Assembly (NCBI RefSeq): GCF_019800665.1
Contig: NZ_JAHVKO010000001.1
Coordinates: 310,001-374,000 of the forward strand
DNA from: Microbulbifer agarilyticus
GTDB taxonomy: Bacteria; Pseudomonadota; Gammaproteobacteria; Pseudomonadales; Cellvibrionaceae
DNA length: 64,000 nt
Direction: 5' to 3'
The position numbers and the translations under genes were made by a program. Below the pieces are notes generated by a model. That model was not told the origin of the DNA. It searched no databases and saw only the letters and a program-made list of their open reading frames with translations. This document shows positions 55,228 to 62,202 of the stretch, piece after piece. The first letter of the stretch is position 1, and each line of letters opens with the position of its first letter.

Positions 55228-56589
55228 TTGTCTGAGTTTGATTTCGATCTTTTCGTGATTGGAGCGGGTTCTGGCGGCGTGCGCGCGGCAAGAATGGCCG
55301 CGGCAACCGGAATGCGCGTGGCGGTGGTGGAAGACCGCTATATGGGCGGTACCTGCGTCAATGTTGGTTGTGTGCCCAAGAAGCTCTTTGTATATGCGAG
55401 CAGCTATAGCGAGGCGTTTGAAGATGCGACGGCCTTTGGTTGGCAGGGGCAGGGTGGGGCGCAGTTCGCCTGGCCCACACTCCGCGACAACAATGCGAAT
55501 GAAATTACCCGTCTTAATGGTATCTATCGCAATCTATTGAGTAACGCCGGCGTCACCGTTATTGACGGTCGCGGCAAGCTGAGTGGCCGACAACAGGTAA
55601 CGGTCGGTGATACCCAGTATTCCGCGGAACGGATACTGGTGGCTACTGGCGGTTGGCCATACGTGCCGGAATTTCCTGGCAGTGAGCATGTAATTACTTC
55701 CAATGAAGTGTTTTCTATGGAGGTGTTTCCCAAGCGGGTACTGGTGGTCGGCGGTGGTTATATCGCGGTCGAATTTGCCGGTATTTTCGCCGGACTGGGT
55801 GCGGAAACACATTTGTCCTATCGTCGCGATCTGTTTTTGCGTGGATTCGACAACGACGTACGCCACTTTGTGCGCGACGAGATGGAGAAAAAGTCGGTGC
55901 AGCTGCACTTCCACCATCAGGTTGCCTCAATAGAAAAGGTGGCCGATGGCAGTTTGCGTGTTCAGGATAGTGACGGCGAAGTGCTTGAGGTAGATGCGGT
56001 ACTGTATGCCACCGGGCGCAAGCCGAATACCCGGGGTCTTGGGCTCGAAGAGTTGGGCGTGGTGCTGCAAAAAGATGGCACTATTGGTATTGATGACAAT
56101 TTCCGCAGCAGCGTAACCTCAATCTATGCACTGGGCGATGTCACCGGTGGGCCCGAACTGACCCCAGTTGCGCTGGCTGAAGCCATGGCGTTGGTAAAGC
56201 ACTGGCAGACAGGGAAGACGGCGGAGATCGATTACAACAACATTCCAACCGCCGTTTTTTGCCAGCCTAATATCGGCACCGTTGGGCTTAGTGAGGAAGA
56301 GGCGCGCCAGGCGGGGATCCCGGTTGCGATATACCGTTCGGACTTCCGAGCCATGCGTCACTCGGTCAGCGGCCGCGACGAGCGCACGCTAATGAAGCTG
56401 ATTGTCGATACCAGCAATGACCGTGTGATCGGGACGCATATGGTGGGCCCGGATGCCGGTGAAATCATTCAGGGAATCGCGGTAGCAATGAAGGCCGGTG
56501 CGACCAAGTCTGTGTTTGATCAGACCATTGGTATCCACCCGACCGCGGCGGAAGAGTTCGTGACCATGCGCACACCGGTTGCAGAATAG
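55228..56589 (+). CDS. gor: Glutathione-disulfide reductase
   Basis: The 453-residue flavoprotein begins with FAD-binding [10 protein letters not shown]. It has the redox disulfide [13 protein letters not shown] (Cys43, Cys48), the NADPH-binding [14 protein letters not shown] and the C-terminal catalytic histidine in [10 protein letters not shown]. It reduces GSSG with NADPH. TTG 55228 is the start, with AAGGAG upstream. Length and motif spacing match Gor rather than dihydrolipoamide dehydrogenase. A strong bidirectional terminator follows. Confidence 0.94.
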   Translation: MSEFDFDLFVIGAGSGGVRAARMAAATGMRVAVVEDRYMGGTCVNVGCVPKKLFVYASSYSEAFEDATAFGWQGQGGAQFAWPTLRDNNANEITRLNGIYRNLLSNAGVTVIDGRGKLSGRQQVTVGDTQYSAERILVATGGWPYVPEFPGSEHVITSNEVFSMEVFPKRVLVVGGGYIAVEFAGIFAGLGAETHLSYRRDLFLRGFDNDVRHFVRDEMEKKSVQLHFHHQVASIEKVADGSLRVQDSDGEVLEVDAVLYATGRKPNTRGLGLEELGVVLQKDGTIGIDDNFRSSVTSIYALGDVTGGPELTPVALAEAMALVKHWQTGKTAEIDYNNIPTAVFCQPNIGTVGLSEEEARQAGIPVAIYRSDFRAMRHSVSGRDERTLMKLIVDTSNDRVIGTHMVGPDAGEIIQGIAVAMKAGATKSVFDQTIGIHPTAAEEFVTMRTPVAE

Positions 56590-56618
56590 CCGGGTCTTTT
56601 GTTCGCTGATTCGGACGC

Positions 56619-56660
56619 AAAAAAAGAGCGGGGAAGCTTGGCTTCCCCGCTCTTTTTTTA
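56619..56660. terminator. Bidirectional intrinsic terminator
   Basis: AGAGCGGGGAAGC and GCTTCCCCGCTCT form a perfect 13-bp stem with a TTG loop, flanked by A and T runs on both sides. It serves gor (plus) and the hibernation-factor gene (minus). Confidence 0.92.
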
Positions 56661-56711
56661 AATGTGCCTCTGTGATTTATCCAGATTGCTCGTGCAAATC
56701 AAAAAAGTTGT

Positions 56712-57065
56712 TTACTCGCTTTCGCTGTCCATGACCGCGGTCTGGTAGCGGCGGGATTTGCGACGGCCGCCACGCTCTTTCAGGCAGCGCTCGGCGGAAT
56801 CGAACGCTCCATTAACGGCGCGATGAATAGAGTCGCTTTCGTTGGAGATTGTGACCGGATTTCCGCTCACGGCTAGCTCAACGGAAGCTTTGTATTGCTT
56901 GCCTTTGTGCTTGTGTTGATGGGGAGCTTCGAGGACCACACGGCTTCGTATGATGTCGCCACAATAACGTTCCAGCTTGTTTAGCTTTTTGGATACGGTA
57001 TCCGCAAGAGACGCAGATTTATCGATGTCGCGGAATACAATGTTATCGTAAGGCGCTGATTTCAT
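56712..57065 (-). CDS. Ribosome hibernation promoting factor (HPF/RaiA family)
   Basis: The 117-residue protein matches the HPF/RaiA fold. A short strand comes first, then the helix ADTVSKKLNKLERYCGDIIRSRVVL, the basic strand HQHKHKGKQYKASVELAVSG, and the helix HRAVNGAFDSAERCLKERGGRRK. It binds the 30S decoding region to silence ribosomes. The tail is short, so it is of the short type. ATG 57065 is chosen because GGAGG lies 9 bp upstream; a GTG two codons earlier is too close to it. Confidence 0.88.
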   Translation of the reverse strand: MKSAPYDNIVFRDIDKSASLADTVSKKLNKLERYCGDIIRSRVVLEAPHQHKHKGKQYKASVELAVSGNPVTISNESDSIHRAVNGAFDSAERCLKERGGRRKSRRYQTAVMDSESE

Positions 57066-57716
57066 GGGCACATACCTCCGGTTATAAAGGGTCCATGCAG
57101 GCCGCGTGAGCGGTTTGCTGAAAGAAGGTAGGGCGCCCTGTAGGGAGAGAGTGACAGGCTTGAAAATCGAATCACCAGAGGTCGCGAGTTAACGGCTGCC
57201 ACCGCAGCCAAAATAAGGTTTTGCGCTCGGGCCGGTTTTCAATCCGGTCGGGATCAACTCCCTGTAGTCATAATGCGATTCTGAGAAAAAAAATCAAGCA
57301 CCCCAATCAAGAAAATGTCATAAAAAATTGTTAGTAGTTTTGGAACTTTTTGGCAAAAGGCCGGCAGGTCAGGAAAACCGTGAATTGCAGCACACGTCAC
57401 TCAAAGCCCAGTAATCTTGTTGGCATGGTCATTGCTGCGAAAAATCGTGTGGGGTAAATTGGCGTTTGCGCAGGTGGATTGGTGCGCATGGGTGTTCTCA
57501 TGGGTGCGGAAGGCGTCTTAATGCAGAGGTTCCTGCATGAAAAGGTTCCTGCATGAAGAGCCTCCTGCCGTGTAGAATACCGAACCTCAGTTTGCCCTGG
57601 TCTCCATGGAGACTCTGACGAGTTTCCGAGACTTTTGGCGCATTCGAGGCATCTGGGTGAGGGGGAAGTGCTCAGGTGCACTCAAGAAGTACAAAATCAA
57701 ACAATGGATTCTGACA
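57066..57716. other. Intergenic region (651 bp)
   Basis: No gene is supported. It holds the hibernation-factor promoter, a sigma-54-like element (57421-57436), and a 15-bp direct repeat AGGTTCCTGCATGAA at 57527-57541 and 57543-57557. Frames at 57397-57681 (minus) and 57606-57716 (plus) are short and lack ribosome-binding sites. Confidence 0.45.
57421..57436 (+). promoter_or_regulatory. Possible sigma-54 (RpoN) promoter
   Basis: TGGCATG-GTCA-TTGCT fits the -24/-12 consensus TGGCACG-N4-TTGC(A/T) with one change. It points to the coiled-coil protein gene at 57717, 281 bp downstream. By chance a few such matches are expected in a window this size. Confidence 0.35.
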
Positions 57717-58781
57717 ATGGTGGTAAACCGTGGCCGCTCGCTGCTTTTTGCGGGCTTGTTGGGGGTAGTCGGCTGGAGTGTTGAGCTGCAGGCAGCGTCG
57801 TCGCTGACCGTGGAGCAGAACAGACTTGCTCGAATGGAGCAGGTGCAGGAAAACCGACTGGTTGAACTGGAAGATATTGAGAACGAAATCGTTTCCTATG
57901 AGTACAAACTAGAACGTGCTCAGAAGTCACTTAGCGAGGCGCGGAAAAACTACCAGCAGTCGCTGGTGGCGGTAAAAGCCGCTGAGCGCGAGCATAAGGG
58001 TGCAGCGAGCACCGATACCGAGCGCGCGCTGAAAAAAGCCAAGCATGCGCTCAATATGGCGGAACGCGGTGTCGATAGTCGCAATCGTCGGGTTGAGTTT
58101 ATTCAGTCCAATTACGCTGAACTGGAAAGCCGTTTGACCGATACTCGCGAATCGGTTGCCGGCGGCAAGTCACGCCTGGCGGCGCAACAGGCTTTGGTAG
58201 ACTCTCTGGTCAAAGAGATGCTGAGCGAGGCCAAGACAGCGAAAGCGAAGGCGGCAGCCAAAAAGTCGGCGCCCAAGCCGGAGAAGGCGCCAGCGGTGGT
58301 GATCTCTCCTCCGGAGGTTCCCGAGCCGACGCTCGCGGCAGCTGGCGATGTGACGAATGCGGTGGCCGATGCGGCCGTCTCTGCCGAAAGTGCCTCCTCT
58401 GACGAACCTGTAGAGGTCGCCAGTGCCCGAGAAATTGACCCCGAGATGGTGGATTATGTCCGCGGTGAGCGGGCTCGCCTTGAAAAGCTGCTGGACCAAC
58501 TTGCAGAGGGTGAAACCGGCAAGCATACGTTCCGCAATTTGACCCTGAAGCCCAAGGGTGAAGATTCGGTGGAGTTTGAATTCTTGGGGCAGGATCAGTA
58601 CCGGGTGGTTTTGCCAGTAGCGGCAGGTCGTCAGACGTACAAGGTCAATTCCTGGCGATTCCGCCGAACCATTCCAGCGGACGATAACGGCGAGCGTTAC
58701 GTGTTTATCTTCGATGCACGTCGTCTGTCGCGCCCACGACTGGTGATGTATCCAGAATACCTGCTGTCCGAGCTTGACTAG
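57717..58781 (+). CDS. Exported coiled-coil protein, function unknown
   Basis: The 354-residue protein has a signal peptide (about 1-26, ending SVELQAA). A long heptad-rich coiled coil spans about 30-165 (ENRLVELEDIENEIVSYEYKLERAQ). An Ala/Pro/Lys-rich linker covers about 175-255, and the C-terminal beta-rich domain (about 280-354) ends with FIFDARRLSRPRLVMYPEYLL. The linker and coils suggest a periplasmic spacer or scaffold. The ATG at 57717 is the first to give a signal peptide. No family recognised. Confidence 0.7.
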   Translation: MVVNRGRSLLFAGLLGVVGWSVELQAASSLTVEQNRLARMEQVQENRLVELEDIENEIVSYEYKLERAQKSLSEARKNYQQSLVAVKAAEREHKGAASTDTERALKKAKHALNMAERGVDSRNRRVEFIQSNYAELESRLTDTRESVAGGKSRLAAQQALVDSLVKEMLSEAKTAKAKAAAKKSAPKPEKAPAVVISPPEVPEPTLAAAGDVTNAVADAAVSAESASSDEPVEVASAREIDPEMVDYVRGERARLEKLLDQLAEGETGKHTFRNLTLKPKGEDSVEFEFLGQDQYRVVLPVAAGRQTYKVNSWRFRRTIPADDNGERYVFIFDARRLSRPRLVMYPEYLLSELD

Positions 58782-58806
58782 CTAGTCTCTGGCGAATTTC
58801 GCTTGT

Positions 58807-58843
58807 AAAAGCCCGCCTTGTGTCGTGCAAGGCGGGCTTTTTT
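58807..58843 (+). terminator. Intrinsic terminator of the coiled-coil gene
   Basis: AAAGCCCGCCTTG and CAAGGCGGGCTTT form a perfect 13-bp stem with a TGTCGTG loop, and T runs on. The mirrored A run allows it to act on the convergent thpR gene too. Confidence 0.88.
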
Positions 58844-58855
58844 GTGTCCGGAAAA

Positions 58856-59473
58856 TCAATTCGCGTCTCTGGGCGCATGCGCACCGGTGAGTTGCAGTGT
58901 CAGCAGCGGCTGGTACTGACTGCCACCCGGTGCGAGCAAGCTGTGATACAGCGTGATGTTGTTCAGGTGGCAAATAAAGTCCGTGGGTACCGGGAGAAGG
59001 TTGGAGAAGCCGCCTGGGCTGCGGGCCAGAGTGAAGTGCGGGCGGAAAGTCTTCTTCTCTGGGGTTTTACCGATTGCGCGCATCAGTGCCTGGCACGCCT
59101 GATGCAACTCGAGCAGGCGTTGGGAGGGTAATAACTCGGCGGCAAATAATCGCGCGCGGGCCTTGGGGAAGGGGTGTGTACTGACAATTCGGCCATCGAG
59201 TGGCGCCGTGTGTTGGGCGATGTCTTTCAAGCGAATCTCAATGGTGTCCAGGTGCGCCGGATCCGTGTCCCCAAGAAATGCCAGGGTCAGGTGGCGATTG
59301 GTGTGGCTGGTCCAGCGAAATTTTCGTGGCATTCCCTGCTGTTCCCTGGCCGCGCAAATACCATCTAAAAAGCGCTGGGTATTTTTATCGGGTGCTATGC
59401 CAATGAACAGGCGTACAGGTTCTTCGCTCTGTCTGCCGCCCTGCATGTTGTCTTGGGGTGCGCTATTTTTCAT
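58856..59473 (-). CDS. thpR: RNA 2',3'-cyclic phosphodiesterase ThpR (LigT-like)
   Basis: The 205-residue protein has the two HxTx motifs of the 2H phosphoesterase family: HLTLAFLGD (N-terminal half) and HFTLARSPG (C-terminal half). The first strand RLFIGIAPD is typical of ThpR. It opens 2',3'-cyclic phosphates on RNA. The ATG at 59473 gives a start 19 residues before that strand; upstream extension to 59560 is AT-rich and unlikely. No clear ribosome-binding site. It diverges from ibpA, whose heat-shock promoter lies in the shared gap. Confidence 0.88.
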   Translation of the reverse strand: MKNSAPQDNMQGGRQSEEPVRLFIGIAPDKNTQRFLDGICAAREQQGMPRKFRWTSHTNRHLTLAFLGDTDPAHLDTIEIRLKDIAQHTAPLDGRIVSTHPFPKARARLFAAELLPSQRLLELHQACQALMRAIGKTPEKKTFRPHFTLARSPGGFSNLLPVPTDFICHLNNITLYHSLLAPGGSQYQPLLTLQLTGAHAPRDAN

Positions 59474-59492
59474 AAATTTTTTTATTTTTATC

Positions 59493-59520
59493 CTTGAAGC
59501 TCTTTGGTTCGGCCCAATAT
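59493..59520 (+). promoter_or_regulatory. Sigma-32 heat-shock promoter of ibpA
   Basis: CTTGAA (59493-59498) and CCCAATAT (59513-59520) are 14 bp apart and match the sigma-32 consensus (CTTGAA, CCCCATnT). Transcription would start near 59527, about 170 nt before the ibpA start. Confidence 0.7.
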
Positions 59521-59673
59521 CTATTCTCAGGAGGCAGGCTCGACAGAGGTGTCTCCCCAAGCCGCCACGGTCTGGATAGGAAGCTTTGCTTCATTGATAC
59601 AGCAGTAGCGGCAAACCAACGCTTGGTACAGCTCTCGTGCGTAGAGCACTGGTACGAGCACATTCTATCTATA

Positions 59674-59691
59674 TTGCTCTGAATTGAGGAT
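59674..59691 (+). promoter_or_regulatory. ROSE-like RNA thermometer hairpin at the ibpA ribosome-binding site
   Basis: TTGCTC (59674-59679) can pair with GAGGAT (59686-59691) around a 6-nt loop, giving C-G, U-A, C-G, a G-G mismatch and U-A. This is the diagnostic ROSE arrangement, with UUGCU opposite the Shine-Dalgarno. Heating would open it and free GAGGA for the ATG at 59698. Confidence 0.65.
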
Positions 59692-59697
59692 ATGACA

Positions 59698-60210
59698 ATG
59701 CGTAATTTAGACCTTTCCCCTCTTTATCGTTCCGCTATCGGTTTTGATCGTATGGCCAGCCTGCTGGATTCCATGACGGCAACCGAGCAGAACCAGCCCG
59801 CATACCCCCCATACAATATTGAATTGACCGGGGAGGATGCTTACCGAATTTCCATGGCCGTTGCTGGTTTCGACCAGTCTGAACTTGATATTCAAGTTGA
59901 GCAAAATCGCCTGACCGTTAGCGGTAAAAAACCAGCTGATGAAAGCCAGCGCAACTTCTTGCATCGCGGTATAGCGGCGCGCAATTTTGAGCGACGCTTC
60001 CAGTTGGCGGATCATGTACGTGTGGTTGATGCGCAGCTTGCCAATGGCTTGCTTCACATCGAGCTGGTACGCGAAATCCCTGAAGCCATGAAGCCGCGCA
60101 AGGTAGAGATTTCTACTGGCAATTTGCTGCAGTCTAAAACCGCGGAACAAAAAGCCGAGGCAGAGAGTGCGGCAATTGACGTCGCCGGCAAGAGCGAACA
60201 GGCAGCCTGA
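59698..60210 (+). CDS. ibpA: Small heat-shock protein IbpA (Hsp20)
   Basis: The 170-residue protein starts MRNLDLSPLYRSAIGFDRM like E. coli IbpA. It has the alpha-crystallin domain (about 35-130; YRISMAVAGFDQSELDIQVEQNRLTVSG, FERRFQLADHVRVVDAQLANGLLHIELVREIPE) and an extended Ala/Glu-rich C-terminus. It holds unfolded proteins for disaggregation. ATG 59698 is the start because GAGGA lies 7 bp upstream; ATG 59692 is too close. A heat-shock promoter and ROSE-like thermometer control it. Confidence 0.93.
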   Translation: MRNLDLSPLYRSAIGFDRMASLLDSMTATEQNQPAYPPYNIELTGEDAYRISMAVAGFDQSELDIQVEQNRLTVSGKKPADESQRNFLHRGIAARNFERRFQLADHVRVVDAQLANGLLHIELVREIPEAMKPRKVEISTGNLLQSKTAEQKAEAESAAIDVAGKSEQAA

Positions 60211-60268
60211 CGCGACACCGTTCCAGCTCGGCCTTGTAAAGAAAATTACGTAAATCGGCTTTTATAAA

Positions 60269-60952
60269 GTGACCGAGCCTGAAATTAATCAACTCCAGCA
60301 AGAGTCTGTCGAATCTTGCCCCCTGTGCCGCCATCGGGCGGCACAGCCATTTCTGTATCACCAGGATAAGCAGCGTGCCTACTACCAATGTGGTGAGTGT
60401 GCGCTGGTGTATGTCCCTCGTTGTTACCACTTATCTCCAGCGGAAGAAAAAGCCTATTACGACCTGCACGAAAACCATTTGCAGGATCCCGGTTATGAAA
60501 AATTCTTGAGCCGATGTGCGGATCCGTTGCTGGCAAGGTTGCCCGCGGGAGCACATGGTCTGGATTTCGGATGTGGTCCCGCGCCGTTGCTGGCGAACAT
60601 GTTGAGCAGCAACGGGCATCCTACTGCGACTTACGATCTTTACTACCATCCAGAAAGTGCTGTGCTCGAGCAGTCTTATGATTTTGTTGTCAGCACCGAA
60701 GTGGTTGAGCACTTGGGTGAGCCGGGGGAGGTGATTACCTCCTTGTGGCAGCGACTTAATCGTGGCGGTGTGCTGGCGCTAATGACCAAACTTGTTGCTT
60801 CGCAGGAGCGCTTTGCCAGCTGGCACTATATCCGCGATCCAACGCATATTGTCTTTTTCAGCGTGCCCACCTTTTCGTGGCTGGCACGCAAGCTCAATGC
60901 GGAGCTTGAGATTGTCGGCGCCGATGTTATTTTTTTACAGCGACGCGACTGA
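60269..60952 (+). CDS. SAM-dependent methyltransferase with N-terminal zinc ribbon
   Basis: The 227-residue protein has a zinc-ribbon-like start (CPLC ... CGEC, four cysteines). A class I methyltransferase core follows, with GLDFGCGPAPLLANML (SAM loop), EVVEHLGEPGEVI and WHYIRDPTHIVFF. The pattern is common to small-molecule or nucleotide methyltransferases of unknown substrate. The start is a GTG at 60269; no strong ribosome-binding site. Its stop is 1 bp from the GlxA-like gene on the other strand. Confidence 0.8.
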   Translation: MTEPEINQLQQESVESCPLCRHRAAQPFLYHQDKQRAYYQCGECALVYVPRCYHLSPAEEKAYYDLHENHLQDPGYEKFLSRCADPLLARLPAGAHGLDFGCGPAPLLANMLSSNGHPTATYDLYYHPESAVLEQSYDFVVSTEVVEHLGEPGEVITSLWQRLNRGGVLALMTKLVASQERFASWHYIRDPTHIVFFSVPTFSWLARKLNAELEIVGADVIFLQRRD

Positions 60953-60953
60953 C

Positions 60954-61940
60954 TCAGGTATTTACCCGGAACAATTTTGCCCGCACGGTGGTGCGATACT
61001 CGCTGGGTGTCGTTGAGAGAAACTTTTTGAACAGGGCAGTAAAATGCCCCATATCCTGATAGCCCACTTTTTCTGCAATTTCGTTCACCGATAGGTTGCT
61101 GGATTGCAGCAGCTCGCGTGCCATATCAATGCGAACGTTCTGCAGGTATTGCAGTGGCGTTTGCCCAGTGGCCAGTTTGAAGCGGCGGTTGAAAGAGCGC
61201 ACGCTCATATCGAAATGTTTGGCCACTTCACTGAGCTTTACGTCGTCGCTGCAGTGCTGTTTTAGCCAGGTTTGTGCCTGCACAATCTCTTCGTCCGGAT
61301 GCAGATGTACCGCGCCTTCCGAGTAAGCAATCTCTTCAAATGGTCTGCGAATCTCGTGTGAAAAATTGCGCTCGACGTGGCTGGCAATAGACGGGCCGAA
61401 CAGCTGGCGAATCAGGTGCACGGTGACGTCGGCGAGAGCATTTACACTGGCTGCGCAGAACAGTCGGTCCGCCTGAGTAATAAAATACTGCCGTTTTAGC
61501 TTCACTCTCGGGTAGTCCGAAGCAAAGCGCTCAAAGTAGTGCCAGTGGGTCGTTGCGGGCTTGTCATCCAGTAATCCGGCCTCGGCGAGAAAGCACACGC
61601 CGGTGCCCACCGCGCTGATGACCGCACCTTTTGCGGCCTGGTCGCGCAGCCACGCCAGTAGCCCGGTATTGCGTTTTAGTGCCGGGCGCGGGTTACGCCA
61701 CAGGGCAGGCAGGTAGATGATGTCGCTGTCGGGTACCTGATCAAGTGCCATATCCGGAGCCAGGTTGAACCCGGAGCGGGACTTCACCGGAGCGCCATCG
61801 ACGCTGGTGGTGACCAGTTTCAGCGATACCGACTCTTTTTCTGCTCTGGCACGGCTCTCGGCACCTCTCAGCATCTCCAGTGGCAAAATGGTGCCGGTGG
61901 AAAGCATTTGATCAATCAAAACAAACGTGACGGTGGGCAT
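60954..61940 (-). CDS. GlxA-family AraC-type transcriptional regulator
   Basis: The 328-residue protein has a DJ-1/PfpI-like N-terminal sensor domain (about 1-200; VGTGVCFLAEAGLLDDKPATTHW). A C-terminal AraC DNA-binding domain (about 220-320) holds KLSEVAKHFDMSVRSFNRRFK and VNEIAEKVGYQDMGHFTALFKKF. Such regulators often govern nitrogen or quaternary-amine metabolism. It is convergent with the methyltransferase gene and divergent from fabY (262-bp gap). Confidence 0.9.
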   Translation of the reverse strand: MPTVTFVLIDQMLSTGTILPLEMLRGAESRARAEKESVSLKLVTTSVDGAPVKSRSGFNLAPDMALDQVPDSDIIYLPALWRNPRPALKRNTGLLAWLRDQAAKGAVISAVGTGVCFLAEAGLLDDKPATTHWHYFERFASDYPRVKLKRQYFITQADRLFCAASVNALADVTVHLIRQLFGPSIASHVERNFSHEIRRPFEEIAYSEGAVHLHPDEEIVQAQTWLKQHCSDDVKLSEVAKHFDMSVRSFNRRFKLATGQTPLQYLQNVRIDMARELLQSSNLSVNEIAEKVGYQDMGHFTALFKKFLSTTPSEYRTTVRAKLFRVNT

Positions 61941-62202
61941 GGGTAACTCTCAAGTATGACCTTATGCGTGCAGTTTCTGGCCCGTTCGCGACAGATGGCG
62001 GCAGTCGGGCAAGTTTGCCGCATAGATACCGGTTTGCTGGCCGTTGCTTGGCAGAAAATGCCGTCATTACACATGGCCAGATGGTCAAAATTGCTGGCCA
62101 GTATGCCCATAACGAGGCCGAATCACCAGCCCCTAAACTGGCGCCCATCCGAATTCACCGGGTTATTTCGTTTCGCATTTCCATACTAGGCTGGAGGTCA
62201 GG

